Origin: REEB506 sp049317545
GTDB lineage: Bacteria; Pseudomonadota; Alphaproteobacteria; Caulobacterales; Aquidulcibacteraceae
Assembly: GCA_049317545.1 (NCBI GenBank)
Contig: JBMOIB010000005.1
Coordinates: 1-64,000 of the forward strand
Length of the DNA: 64,000 nucleotides
Direction: 5' to 3'
Made by a program: the position numbers and the translations under genes. Under the pieces are notes generated by a model, which saw nothing but the letters and a program-made list of their open reading frames with translations, was not told the origin of the DNA and made no database searches. Below, piece after piece: positions 19,097-27,250 of the stretch. The stretch's first letter is position 1. Each line of letters starts with the position of its first letter.

Positions 19097-20293
19097 TCAT
19101 GTCGGCGCAACGCCGAACAGATGGGTCAGGTCCTTGAAGAAGATCCGCATGTGCGCGGCATGATCAGGAGCGCCAAGTTCCTTGTTCATGTAGGCCTGCC
19201 AGGTGAGCCGCTGGACGTCGCGGTCGTCGCACATCTTCACGAAGCGCTCGCGGCGTTTGTCGTTGCGGTACCAGAAGTGCTGCATGATCCCGAGGATCAT
19301 GAACACCTGTCCGTGGTCGCGCATGAAGCGCTTGCGGGCCTTCGCCAGGGCGCGCGCCTCGCCGGTCGCCAGCGCTTCCAGGCAGCTTTCCGCGGCCATG
19401 CGTCCGCCCGCCATCGCGTAATAGATGCCCTCGCCGGACGCCGGCGCGACGACGCCAGCTGAATCGCCCGCAAGCACCAGATCGCGGCCATTGTCCCATT
19501 TGGAGAGTGGTTTCAGCGGGATCGGCGCGCCTTCGCCGCGCACCGTGGCGCAGGAATCGAGGCCGACATCGCCGCGCAGCGCCGCAACCGCGCCGCGTAG
19601 GGAGAAGCCCTTACGGGCGCTGCCTACCCCGACGCTCGTGGTTTTGCCGTGCGGGAAGATCCAGGCGTAAAAGTCCGGCGACAAGCGCCCCTGATAAAAC
19701 ACGTCGCAGCGGGCGGGATCGAAGCTCCCGACGCGCCCGGCCGGCGAAGCGACGATCTCATGATAGGCGAACACGCAGGGCGCATCCTTGGCGCCGGCGA
19801 TTTCGGCGCGGGCGAGCGGCGAGCGGGCGCCGTCGGCGGCGATGACATAGCGGGCGCGCACCGTTTCCAGCGCATCGTCCGATTTCGGCGCGCCTTTGGG
19901 CCGCAAGCGCAGCTTCACGCCCGGCTTGTCGTCGCGCTCCAGACGTTCGACGATTCCAGTCAACCGATGCGCCCCGGCCCGAGCTGCGCGCACGCGCAGA
20001 AATTCGTCGAACACGTCACGATCGACCATGCCGACGAAGCCGCCGTCGATCGGCATGTCCACCGATTTGTCCGACGGCGCGATCATGCGCGCGGACGTCG
20101 CACGCGCGACGAGTTGATGGTCGGGAATCTCGAAATCGCGAATGAGTCGCGGCGGGATTGCGCCGCCGCACGGCTTGATCCGTCCAGCCTTGTCGATCAA
20201 CGCAACGCGCGCCCCGGCGCGCGCCAGATCGTTCGCGGCCGTGGCTCCCGCCGGGCCGCCGCCGACGACGGCGACGTCAAAAATCTCGCTCAT
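19097..20293 (-). CDS. bchP: Geranylgeranyl-bacteriochlorophyll (diphosphate) reductase
   Basis: 398 residues of the geranylgeranyl reductase family. The FAD Rossmann motif VAVVGGGPAGATAANDLARAG opens the protein; later DFYAWIFPHGKTTSVGVG and AGDSAGVVAPASGEGIYYAM are the family's second and third FAD motifs. It reduces the geranylgeranyl tail of BChl a to phytyl. Start ATG at 20293 follows homology. It lies 22 bp downstream of the broken PucC-type gene, in the order bchG-pucC-like-bchP also found in Rhodobacter. Confidence 0.96.
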   Translation of the reverse strand: MSEIFDVAVVGGGPAGATAANDLARAGARVALIDKAGRIKPCGGAIPPRLIRDFEIPDHQLVARATSARMIAPSDKSVDMPIDGGFVGMVDRDVFDEFLRVRAARAGAHRLTGIVERLERDDKPGVKLRLRPKGAPKSDDALETVRARYVIAADGARSPLARAEIAGAKDAPCVFAYHEIVASPAGRVGSFDPARCDVFYQGRLSPDFYAWIFPHGKTTSVGVGSARKGFSLRGAVAALRGDVGLDSCATVRGEGAPIPLKPLSKWDNGRDLVLAGDSAGVVAPASGEGIYYAMAGGRMAAESCLEALATGEARALAKARKRFMRDHGQVFMILGIMQHFWYRNDKRRERFVKMCDDRDVQRLTWQAYMNKELGAPDHAAHMRIFFKDLTHLFGVAPT

Positions 20294-20315
20294 GCAGGGC
20301 TCCAGCATTGCAGCA

Positions 20316-21643
20316 TCAAACAGGCAACGGCGCGGCGTCGGGGGCGCGTTCGACAGTGGGATCGGCGACGCCAACGCGCGCCGCAAGCGTCGCGGCGAGT
20401 GCGAACAACCCCGCCTCCAACGCGAAGACGATCAGGAATGCAGGCGCATCCGCGTTCAGCGCGGCGCGCAAGCCGTCGACGACCGCCGCGCCCATGAAGC
20501 CGCCCAGCCCGAAAGCGATCGCCTGCGCTGCGCCCCAAACGCCCATGCGCGTGCCTTCGCGACCGCCGCCGCCTTCGCCGGCGAGGCCCATCATCGAGCC
20601 GATCGCCGCCACCGCGAAGATTCCATTGGCGAAACCAAGCAGGAAAACCGTCGGCTTGAGCGGCCAGCCGGGCCCGGCAAGCGCCGCCGCCGCAAGGCCG
20701 GCGAGCGCGAGCGCGGAGGCCGCACATCCGCCAATCGTCCAGCCGCGCATCCAGATGCGTCCGCCGGCGCCGTATTTGCCGAGCGCGCCGCCAAGACTGC
20801 CGACCAGAACCATGCCGAGCAGGACGCCCATGTGCTGCACGCCGGACATTTGCGTCGACTGGCCGGGCGTGAGCTTGAAGATCAGGCCGGCGAACGGCTC
20901 CAGGATCAAATCCTGCATGCTGTAGGCGAGCATCGAGATGAACACGAACATCGTGAAGCGACGCGCCGTCGCGTCGCGCCAGACTTCCGCCAGAGCATCC
21001 TTCAGGCGCGGCTTCGCGGCGGCGATCTGCGACTGCGCGCGCTCCGTCTGGCCCTCCACCCCGACGACGGCGACGAGCGCGACGAGAAAGGCGACCAGCG
21101 CCACGCCGCTCGTCACCAGCGCCAATCGTTGCTCCGAAAACGGATCGAGCATCGCGCCGACCGCAATCGAGGTGACGACGATGCCGACGATCATGAGGAT
21201 CCATGTGATCGCGGCGGCGGCCGGGCGGCGCGTCGGCGCCGTTCGCGCCGCGATCAGCGCCAGGAGCGAAGTACCCGCGGCCCGACGCCGACGCCAATCA
21301 TCGTGAAGGCCAGGATCGCCAGGACCGACCCAAGAAGCGGCGAACCGCGCGTAAGTGCGATCGCGTCGGCGGCCATCACGGCGCCGAGGGCGAGAACGCC
21401 GACGCCGCCGATGATCCACGGCGTTCGTCGCGCACCGGAGTCCGATGCGAAACCCCAGTGCGGGCGCGACATTTGGATCGCATAATGCCAGGCGACGAGG
21501 CCCGCCGGCACGGACGCCGCGAGCGCAAGCTCAACCACCATGACGCGATTGAAGGTCGACGTGCACAAAGCGACGATCGAGCCGATCGCGCACTGCACTA
21601 AGCCAAGACGGACGATGTCCACCCAGCCGAGCGACGTCTTCAT
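20316..21643 (-). pseudogene. PucC/Bch2-family BChl delivery transporter, frameshifted
   Basis: A BCH2/PucC major-facilitator gene between bchG and bchP. The start (MKTSLGWVDIVRLGLVQCAIGS) overlaps the bchG stop by ATGA. The frame is continuous to residue about 122 (LAFTMIGVGVG) and then runs into a stop at 21254; the expected continuation AAGTSLLALIAARTAP is in the next frame and goes to 20316. Adding one base near 21276-21284 (a GGGCCGCGGG context) gives 442 codons, the normal family length. Either a true inactivating mutation or a sequence error. The homologue in Rhodobacter (orf427/bch2) is thought to help deliver or protect BChl during assembly. Confidence 0.85.
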
Positions 21644-22551
21644 GCGGGAGCTCCCGTCGAACCGATTGCGAAGGCGGCGGCGAGCATGCCGAGCACATAA
21701 AGGCTCGTGCCCGTCGCATTGTACCAGGGCGTGTGTTTGCGCGGATCGGAGAGCAGCCGCGTCATCAGCGCGGCCTGCGCGGCGAGGAAGCCGGCGACCG
21801 CAAGCGCGCGCCACGGGTGGCCCCAAGCGGCCAACAACGCGACCACGACGATCTGCGGCGCGGCCATGATCGCGCATGCGAGGCGCGCGGCGCGATCGGG
21901 CCCGAGGACCACCGGCAACGACCGGATGCCCATCGCCTTGTCGCCTTCGATCGCCTTGAAATCGTTGAGCGTCATGATGCCGTGGGCGCCGAACGCATAA
22001 AGCGCGGCGAGTGTGATCGACTGGGCGCTCGGCACACCGCCGCTCATGACGGCCGCGCCGGTGAACCAGGTGATGCCTTCGTAAGCGAGCGCAACGGCGC
22101 CCGGCCCCCACCAACCGCTGCGCTTCAGGCGCAAGGGCGGCGCGCTGTAGGCCCAGGCGAGCGCCAGACCGATGACGCCGGCGACGAAAACGACCGGCCC
22201 GAGCGCGGCGGCGAGCGCGGCCGATAGTCCTGTCCAGATGATCGCCAAGTACAGGCCCCAGGCGCCGGGCACCCGACCGGAGGGGATCGGACGGTTCGGT
22301 TCGTTGAGTGCGTCGACGTGGCGATCGTACCAATCGTTGACGGCCTGGCTGGTCGCGCAGATCAGCGGCCCGGCGAGGAGCATGCCGGCGACGAGCATCG
22401 GCCAGCGGGTCTCCAGCGCGACGCCTGAAGAGACGACACCGCACATGAACGCCCACATAGGCGCAAACCAAGTGATCGGTTTGAAGAGTTCGAGCACCGC
22501 GGACGGTGCTGGAAAGGTCCGAACAGACGCTAAGGGGATCGAACTCGCCAT
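21640..22551 (-). CDS. bchG: Bacteriochlorophyll synthase (geranylgeranyl transferase)
   Basis: 303 residues, UbiA-type prenyltransferase with about eight membrane helices. The Asp-rich motif NDWYDRHVDALNEPNRPIPSG is split across about residues 72-92, and the second motif region is TLNDFKAIEGDKAMGIRSLP. It esterifies bacteriochlorophyllide a with geranylgeranyl diphosphate, which BchP then reduces. The gene follows ppsR by 88 bp; an inverted repeat at 22580-22599 lies in that gap. Confidence 0.96.
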   Translation of the reverse strand: MASSIPLASVRTFPAPSAVLELFKPITWFAPMWAFMCGVVSSGVALETRWPMLVAGMLLAGPLICATSQAVNDWYDRHVDALNEPNRPIPSGRVPGAWGLYLAIIWTGLSAALAAALGPVVFVAGVIGLALAWAYSAPPLRLKRSGWWGPGAVALAYEGITWFTGAAVMSGGVPSAQSITLAALYAFGAHGIMTLNDFKAIEGDKAMGIRSLPVVLGPDRAARLACAIMAAPQIVVVALLAAWGHPWRALAVAGFLAAQAALMTRLLSDPRKHTPWYNATGTSLYVLGMLAAAFAIGSTGAPA

Positions 22552-22579
22552 AGCATGACGTTAAGTTGGACAGGTGAGA

Positions 22580-22599
22580 GCGTCAATTCACCTTGACGC
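22580..22599. promoter_or_regulatory. Inverted repeat upstream of bchG
   Basis: GCGTCAATTCACCTTGACGC: seven-base arms GCGTCAA/TTGACGC around six bases, centred about 40 bp before the bchG start. It is not the PpsR pattern (TGT-N12-ACA) nor FNR. A GGCGGC-GTTTT-GCCGCC hairpin also lies next to it toward ppsR and may weaken read-through. Role unknown. Confidence 0.4.
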
Positions 22600-22639
22600 T
22601 TACGGCGGCAAAACGCCGCCGACGCACGCGCGGCAACCG

Positions 22640-24070
22640 TCAGTCCTGATCGACGGCAAGGTTCCCAAGTCCGTAGCGATGCAACTTTGAGTAGAGGCTC
22701 TGGCGGCTCAGGCCGAGCACCTCGGCGGCCGACGCGCGGTTGTCGCCGGTAATGTTGAGCGCCGCTTCGATGCACAGGCGCTCGATCAAATCCGTGGTTT
22801 CGCGGACGATTTCCTTGAGTGAAACGCGGCCGACGAGTTCGGTGAGTTGCTCCACGGAGCGCGGCAGGCTGCGGCCGAGCTCAGACCGGTCGCGCATCCG
22901 CCGACCAACCGGGCGAATGGCGAACCCGATCGCGGGCGGCGCGCCATCTTGAACCGTAACGGCCGACACTTCGGCCTCCTCTTCGGTATCGAGCGAAGTG
23001 CGGAGCACAGTCGCAAAACCGCGCACCACGCCGTGCTCGCGCAACTGCGCCATGAGCAGAGAAACATCGACGCCGGGCCGGCCGAGATAGCGCGCCAAGG
23101 GCTGGCCGCGCGCCTGCTCTGGTCCGGCCAATTGCACCAGATCGAGGAATGCGGCGTTGCAGGCCGAGATGATGAAATCGTCGCTGGTCACGACGAAGGC
23201 GTCGGGCATGCGCTCGAGCACATCGATGAAGCGCAGGCGCGGATCGGGGAGCGCGACGCCGGGCATCGCGGGGCTGGTCAGGCGCACAATGAACTGCGCC
23301 GTGCGATCCTGCCGAAAAAGCGAGGCGGAAAGTACGAGATCGCGGCCGGGGGACGACAAAAAGCGCACCCGCGTGGGCTCCGCGCGCCCGCCGGCCTGGA
23401 CGTTTGCGAGAAGGCTCGTGGCGGGATCGCGCATCGGCGCTTCCATCAACCCCGTGAAAATCTGGCCGACGACGCCGTCGCTGTCGTCGCCGATCAGGCG
23501 CAGCGCTGCGGGATTGACGTCGATCACGCGCCGCGAACCGGCGTCGACGATCACAACGCCTTCGGTCGCGGTTTGGAAGAGCTGCCGATACCGCAACTCG
23601 GCATGGCGCAGGCGCAGGTAGTCCCGCTCCATGGCCTGTTGCGCCTGGAGGAGCCGCTGCTGCATGGCGGCCGCGGGACGCAGGTCGCGGCCGATCGCGA
23701 TCACGCGCCCGTCGGCGCCAGCGTCGATAGCGCGATAGCGGATCGGGATGGGGCCGCTTGAGGTGATATGGTTGATCTCGCGCCAGCGACCGCCGTCCTG
23801 AGCCCGCACCTCGTCGAGCATCTGTTCGACCTTGGGGCGGCTGTCGGGAAGGACTGTATCGATCCAGGGCTTGTTCACCCAATCGGCGAACCCGTCCTCG
23901 ACCATCGTGGCGTCCGACACGGCGAGATCGCGGATCACGCCCTGCCCGTCCAGGATGATCGCCACGTCCCCGGCGGCGGCCAAAACTTTGGCGGCCACCT
24001 CCGGCGTAAGACTACCTAGCGTTTCGGCCGGCCTATTGAACGCAACCGTGGCGGGCGAAGCGACTTGCAT
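22640..24070 (-). CDS. ppsR: PpsR/CrtJ aerobic repressor of photosynthesis genes
   Basis: 476 residues. An N-terminal PAS-like domain (GDVAIILDGQGVIRDLAVSD), a Gln-rich linker helix (QQRLLQAQQAMERDYLRLR), two PAS domains (TEGVVIVDAGSRRVIDVNPAALRL; PDAFVVTSDDFIISACNAAFLDL), and a C-terminal FIS-type HTH (DNRASAAEVLGLSRQSLYSKL). A Cys sits just before the HTH (ERLCIEAAL), at the place of the redox-sensitive Cys of CrtJ. It represses bch, crt and puc genes in oxygen by binding TGTcN10gACA pairs; such sites are present in this window. aerR lies next to it on the same strand. Confidence 0.96.
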   Translation of the reverse strand: MQVASPATVAFNRPAETLGSLTPEVAAKVLAAAGDVAIILDGQGVIRDLAVSDATMVEDGFADWVNKPWIDTVLPDSRPKVEQMLDEVRAQDGGRWREINHITSSGPIPIRYRAIDAGADGRVIAIGRDLRPAAAMQQRLLQAQQAMERDYLRLRHAELRYRQLFQTATEGVVIVDAGSRRVIDVNPAALRLIGDDSDGVVGQIFTGLMEAPMRDPATSLLANVQAGGRAEPTRVRFLSSPGRDLVLSASLFRQDRTAQFIVRLTSPAMPGVALPDPRLRFIDVLERMPDAFVVTSDDFIISACNAAFLDLVQLAGPEQARGQPLARYLGRPGVDVSLLMAQLREHGVVRGFATVLRTSLDTEEEAEVSAVTVQDGAPPAIGFAIRPVGRRMRDRSELGRSLPRSVEQLTELVGRVSLKEIVRETTDLIERLCIEAALNITGDNRASAAEVLGLSRQSLYSKLHRYGLGNLAVDQD

Positions 24071-24110
24071 GAAAGGGCAACTTACTCAGCTTGAAGGCGA
24101 ATTCTGGCTC

Positions 24111-24995
24111 TCACACGCGCTGTACGTGCGCGTCAAGCATTTCGGCGGCTTTTGCGACGGCGCTAGGCCCGTCGCCGGCTGTCGCGTCCGCGCCGGAATC
24201 GCGGGCAAGTTCGGGACGTTCCATGATCTTGAAGCCGCCAACCAGTACGATCAGGGCGCGGTTCACGGACGCAGCGCGCAGGATTCGAATGACGTCAGGC
24301 AACGCCGCCGCCGCAGCGTCGGACGCGACCGACAAGCCAACGGCGTCGAAGGCCTCCGTGCGAACGAGGTCTTCCAAACCCCGCAATTGGGAATCGAGTT
24401 CTTCGAACACCGACCAGTTCGCCAAACGGAACGATTCAGCGATCATCGCCAGACCAAACGTGTGGTCCTCGCCCGGAACGGCGGCGAGCAACACCCGCCG
24501 TCCGCCGCTGGCGGCGCTCGGCGTCGGACGCGAATAATGTCGGACGAGACGCTGCATTTTGCCCAACGCAATCGCCACGTCAGTGAACGAGGAGATGTCC
24601 TGCTCCCAATAAACGCCGAGGCGGCGGGCGGTTGGCGCGAGCAGCCGCGAGAACATGTCCTGCACGGATACGCCGGTATCCAGCATGGCGTCGATCACGC
24701 GCGAGAGATCGTCGATGTCGGCGGTGAGCGCGAGGCCCGCGAACGCGTCGATGTCGGGCGCGCCGCCGCCCGTCAGGGGCAATTCTTGCGCTGACGATGA
24801 AGAAAGAGGCGGCGATTGATGCGCGAGCAGCAGCCGCGGAATGATTTCGGATTCGACGACGGAATTGAGCGTATCTGCAGCGATCTGGCGCATGGGCAGA
24901 CAGGGCGAGTCTAGAGATCGAGACGTGTCGACAAGGCGCGCGTCAGGCGTCCGCTCCAGCGGACAAGGGACGTCGCGAGGCGACTGATAGGCCAT
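24111..24995 (-). CDS. ppaA: AerR/PpaA cobalamin-binding antirepressor of PpsR
   Basis: 294 residues from the ATG at 24995. The C-terminal half is a B12-binding fold (RRVLLAAVPGEDHTFGLAMIAESFRL) with the His that binds cobalamin in AerR, preceded by the helical cap (MLDTGVSVQDMFSRLLAPTARRLGVYWEQD). AerR uses cobalamin and light to bind and modulate CrtJ/PpsR. An in-frame ATG at 25154 with a better GGAGG site would add 53 residues; Rhodobacter AerR also has long and short isoforms. Upstream of ppsR on the same strand and divergent from bchF. Confidence 0.92.
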   Translation of the reverse strand: MAYQSPRDVPCPLERTPDARLVDTSRSLDSPCLPMRQIAADTLNSVVESEIIPRLLLAHQSPPLSSSSAQELPLTGGGAPDIDAFAGLALTADIDDLSRVIDAMLDTGVSVQDMFSRLLAPTARRLGVYWEQDISSFTDVAIALGKMQRLVRHYSRPTPSAASGGRRVLLAAVPGEDHTFGLAMIAESFRLANWSVFEELDSQLRGLEDLVRTEAFDAVGLSVASDAAAAALPDVIRILRAASVNRALIVLVGGFKIMERPELARDSGADATAGDGPSAVAKAAEMLDAHVQRV

Positions 24996-25229
24996 TGGCG
25001 TATCCCCATTCGTTCCCGGCCGGGGCAACCGATTAAGGTTGACCCAACCCGCCGATCGGATCGCACGCGCGCCTCCCGCGAACGCAATTTCTCGCGCTAG
25101 TGGTGGACGCGTAGGGCGTTTCCATGCCGGGGCGAGGATCTTTTGAGCGTCCATAACCCTGACCCTCCGAGACTAACCGACGTACGGACACAACCGCCAG
25201 GATTAATTTGTCGCGCCGCCTTGCTCGAA

Positions 25230-25264
25230 TGTCAATCAATCTAGACGTAACGATCGATTGACAC
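25230..25264. promoter_or_regulatory. Regulatory region between aerR and bchF with a PpsR-like palindrome
   Basis: TGTCAATCAATCTAGACG at 25230-25247 fits TGT-N12-ACA except for the last base. A second TTGACA occurs at 25259-25264, and together TGTCAATC/GATTGACA form a wider inverted repeat. TTGACA on each strand could serve as the -35 of the divergent ppaA and bchF promoters; no good -10 is obvious. PpsR control is inferred from known control of bchF in Rhodobacter. Confidence 0.5.
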
Positions 25265-25320
25265 ACCCGAGACGCCGGACGTACCCTTCGATGGGTCGGA
25301 AGCGTCAGGGAGCGGTGCAC

Positions 25321-25935
25321 ATGCGCCAGGAATTCAGCCCTCGGTCGGCCGTTTGGCCGCAGCCTTCAATGTTTGAAGGGCTGATCGAGCGGATCGCCCC
25401 CGCGCCCTGGTCGGCGAGCGTCGGCGCCGCCACCCGCCCGCGAGCGCCGCGCCCCCTCTACACACCGGAAGAACGCGTACGCCGCGATCGTTCGCCGTGG
25501 ACGATCGTGCAGGGCGTTCTCGCGCCGCTCCAGTTCCTGGTTTTCCTGGCGAGCCTCACCCTGGTCCTGCGCTACCTGACGCAGGGGACGGGTCATGACG
25601 CGGCGAGCTGGTCGATCATCGTCAAAACCGGCGTGCTCTATACGATCATGATCACCGGCGCGATCTGGGAGAAGGAGGTGTTCGGCAAGTGGCTGTTCGC
25701 CCCCGCGTTCTTCTGGGAAGACGTGTTCTCGATGCTGGTGATCGCGCTGCACACCGCCTACGTGGCGGCGGCGATCTTCAACTGGGGCGATCCGCGCGCG
25801 CAGATGATGATCGCGCTCGCCGCCTACGCGACCTACGTCGTCAACGCCGCGCAATTCCTCGTCAAACTCCGCGCCGCGCGGATGGAAGCTCAATCGGGCC
25901 GCATCGGCGCAGGCCTGCGCGCCGGAGCCGTTTGA
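25321..25935 (+). CDS. bchF: 3-vinyl bacteriochlorophyllide hydratase
   Basis: 204 residues. The conserved BchF core starts at about residue 55 (SPWTIVQGVLAPLQFLVFLASL) and includes TGAIWEKEVFGKWLFAPAFFWEDVFSMLV (in pieces) and HTAYVAAAI, with four membrane helices. It hydrates the 3-vinyl group on the way to the 3-acetyl of BChl a. The N-terminal extension of about 50 polar residues is longer than usual. The ATG at 25321 has GGGAG upstream. First gene of the large plus-strand superoperon. Confidence 0.95.
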   Translation: MRQEFSPRSAVWPQPSMFEGLIERIAPAPWSASVGAATRPRAPRPLYTPEERVRRDRSPWTIVQGVLAPLQFLVFLASLTLVLRYLTQGTGHDAASWSIIVKTGVLYTIMITGAIWEKEVFGKWLFAPAFFWEDVFSMLVIALHTAYVAAAIFNWGDPRAQMMIALAAYATYVVNAAQFLVKLRAARMEAQSGRIGAGLRAGAV

Positions 25936-25936
25936 A

Positions 25937-27247
25937 ATGGACGGATCTCCGGGGTCCAGCGCCTTCTCCACGACCGCCGATTGCGCCGTAGGCGCAGCGC
26001 GCGAACCGCGTCCGGTTCTGCGCGAGCGCGGTCAACGCGAAGTGTTCTGCGGCCTCACGGGGATCATGTGGCTGCATCGCAAGATCCAGGACGCCTTCTT
26101 CCTGATCGTCGGCTCGCGCACCTGCGCGCATCTGATGCAGTCCGCCGCCGGCGTCATGGCGTTCGCCGAGCCCCGCTTCGCCACCGCGATCATGGAAGAG
26201 CGCGACCTCGCCGGCCTCGCCGACGCCAATGAAGAGCTCGACCGTATCGTCGCGCAATTGCTCGCGCGCCGGCCGGACATCAAGGCGCTGTTCCTCGTGG
26301 GCTCATGCCCGTCCGAGGTGATCAAGCTCGACCTCGCTCGCGCCGCCGAGCGGCTCTCCAAGCTCCACATGCCGCGCGTCCGGGTGCTGAATTATTCCGG
26401 GAGCGGCATCGAAACGACGTTCACGCAGGGCGAAGACGCCTGCCTTGCGGCGCTGGCGCGCGAGGCGCCGAGCGCGGCCGCCGATGCACCGGCTTCCCTG
26501 CTCGTGCTCGGCGCGTTGCCGGATGTTGTCGAGGACCAGTTCCGCCGCACGTTCGAAAGCCTTGGCATCGGCCCAGTCGCCTTCCTGCCGCCCCGCAGCG
26601 CGCGCGATCTGCCGGCGATCGGGCCGAATGTGAAGCTTCTGCTCGCACAGCCGTTCCTCGCCGACACGGTCCGCATGCTCGAGGATCGCGGCGCAACCCG
26701 CATTCCAGCGATGTTTCCGTTTGGCGCCGAGGGGACGTCGGCCTGGTTCGAAGCCGCCGCGCAAGCCTTCGGCCGCGACCCCGCCGCTGTCCACCGCGAC
26801 CTCGCGCCGGCCCGCGCCCGCGCTGAACGCGCGCTCGCGCCGTTGCGCGAGAAACTCCGCGGCAAGACGATCTTCTTCTTCCCCGACAGCCAGCTCGAAA
26901 TCCCGCTGGCGCGCTTCCTGAGCGCCGAACTCGGGATGATTCCGATCGAAGTCGGTTCGCCCTATCTGCACGCGACGCACACCGCCCAGGACGTCGACGC
27001 GCTGCCCGCAAGCGTGCGCCTCAGCGAGGGCCAGGACGTCGAGCGCCAGCTCGACCGCTGCCGCGCCGCGAAGCCCGATCTCGTCGTCTGCGGACTCGGG
27101 CTCGCCAATCCGCTCGAGGCGGAGGGCTTCACGACCAAATGGGCGATCGAACTCGTCTTCACGCCGATTCACGGCTTCGACCAGGCCGGCGATCTCGCGG
27201 GCCTTTTCGCGCGTCCCCTGGCGCGCCGCCATTTGTTGAAGGTCTGA
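25937..27247 (+). CDS. bchN: Dark-operative protochlorophyllide reductase, subunit N
   Basis: 436 residues, nitrogenase NifD-like. N-terminal cysteines in REVFCGLTGIMWLHRKIQ, GSRTCAHLMQSA and VGSCPSEVIKLD ligate the [4Fe-4S] cluster shared with BchB. With BchL and BchB it reduces ring D of protochlorophyllide without light. The ATG is one base after the bchF stop. Confidence 0.97.
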   Translation: MDGSPGSSAFSTTADCAVGAAREPRPVLRERGQREVFCGLTGIMWLHRKIQDAFFLIVGSRTCAHLMQSAAGVMAFAEPRFATAIMEERDLAGLADANEELDRIVAQLLARRPDIKALFLVGSCPSEVIKLDLARAAERLSKLHMPRVRVLNYSGSGIETTFTQGEDACLAALAREAPSAAADAPASLLVLGALPDVVEDQFRRTFESLGIGPVAFLPPRSARDLPAIGPNVKLLLAQPFLADTVRMLEDRGATRIPAMFPFGAEGTSAWFEAAAQAFGRDPAAVHRDLAPARARAERALAPLREKLRGKTIFFFPDSQLEIPLARFLSAELGMIPIEVGSPYLHATHTAQDVDALPASVRLSEGQDVERQLDRCRAAKPDLVVCGLGLANPLEAEGFTTKWAIELVFTPIHGFDQAGDLAGLFARPLARRHLLKV

Positions 27248-27250
27248 CGC

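Noticed and set aside
25195..25275. FNR-type site (TTGAT-N4-ATCAA) before bchF
   Set aside because: TCAATCAATC and GATCGATTG look similar but do not form the required spacing.
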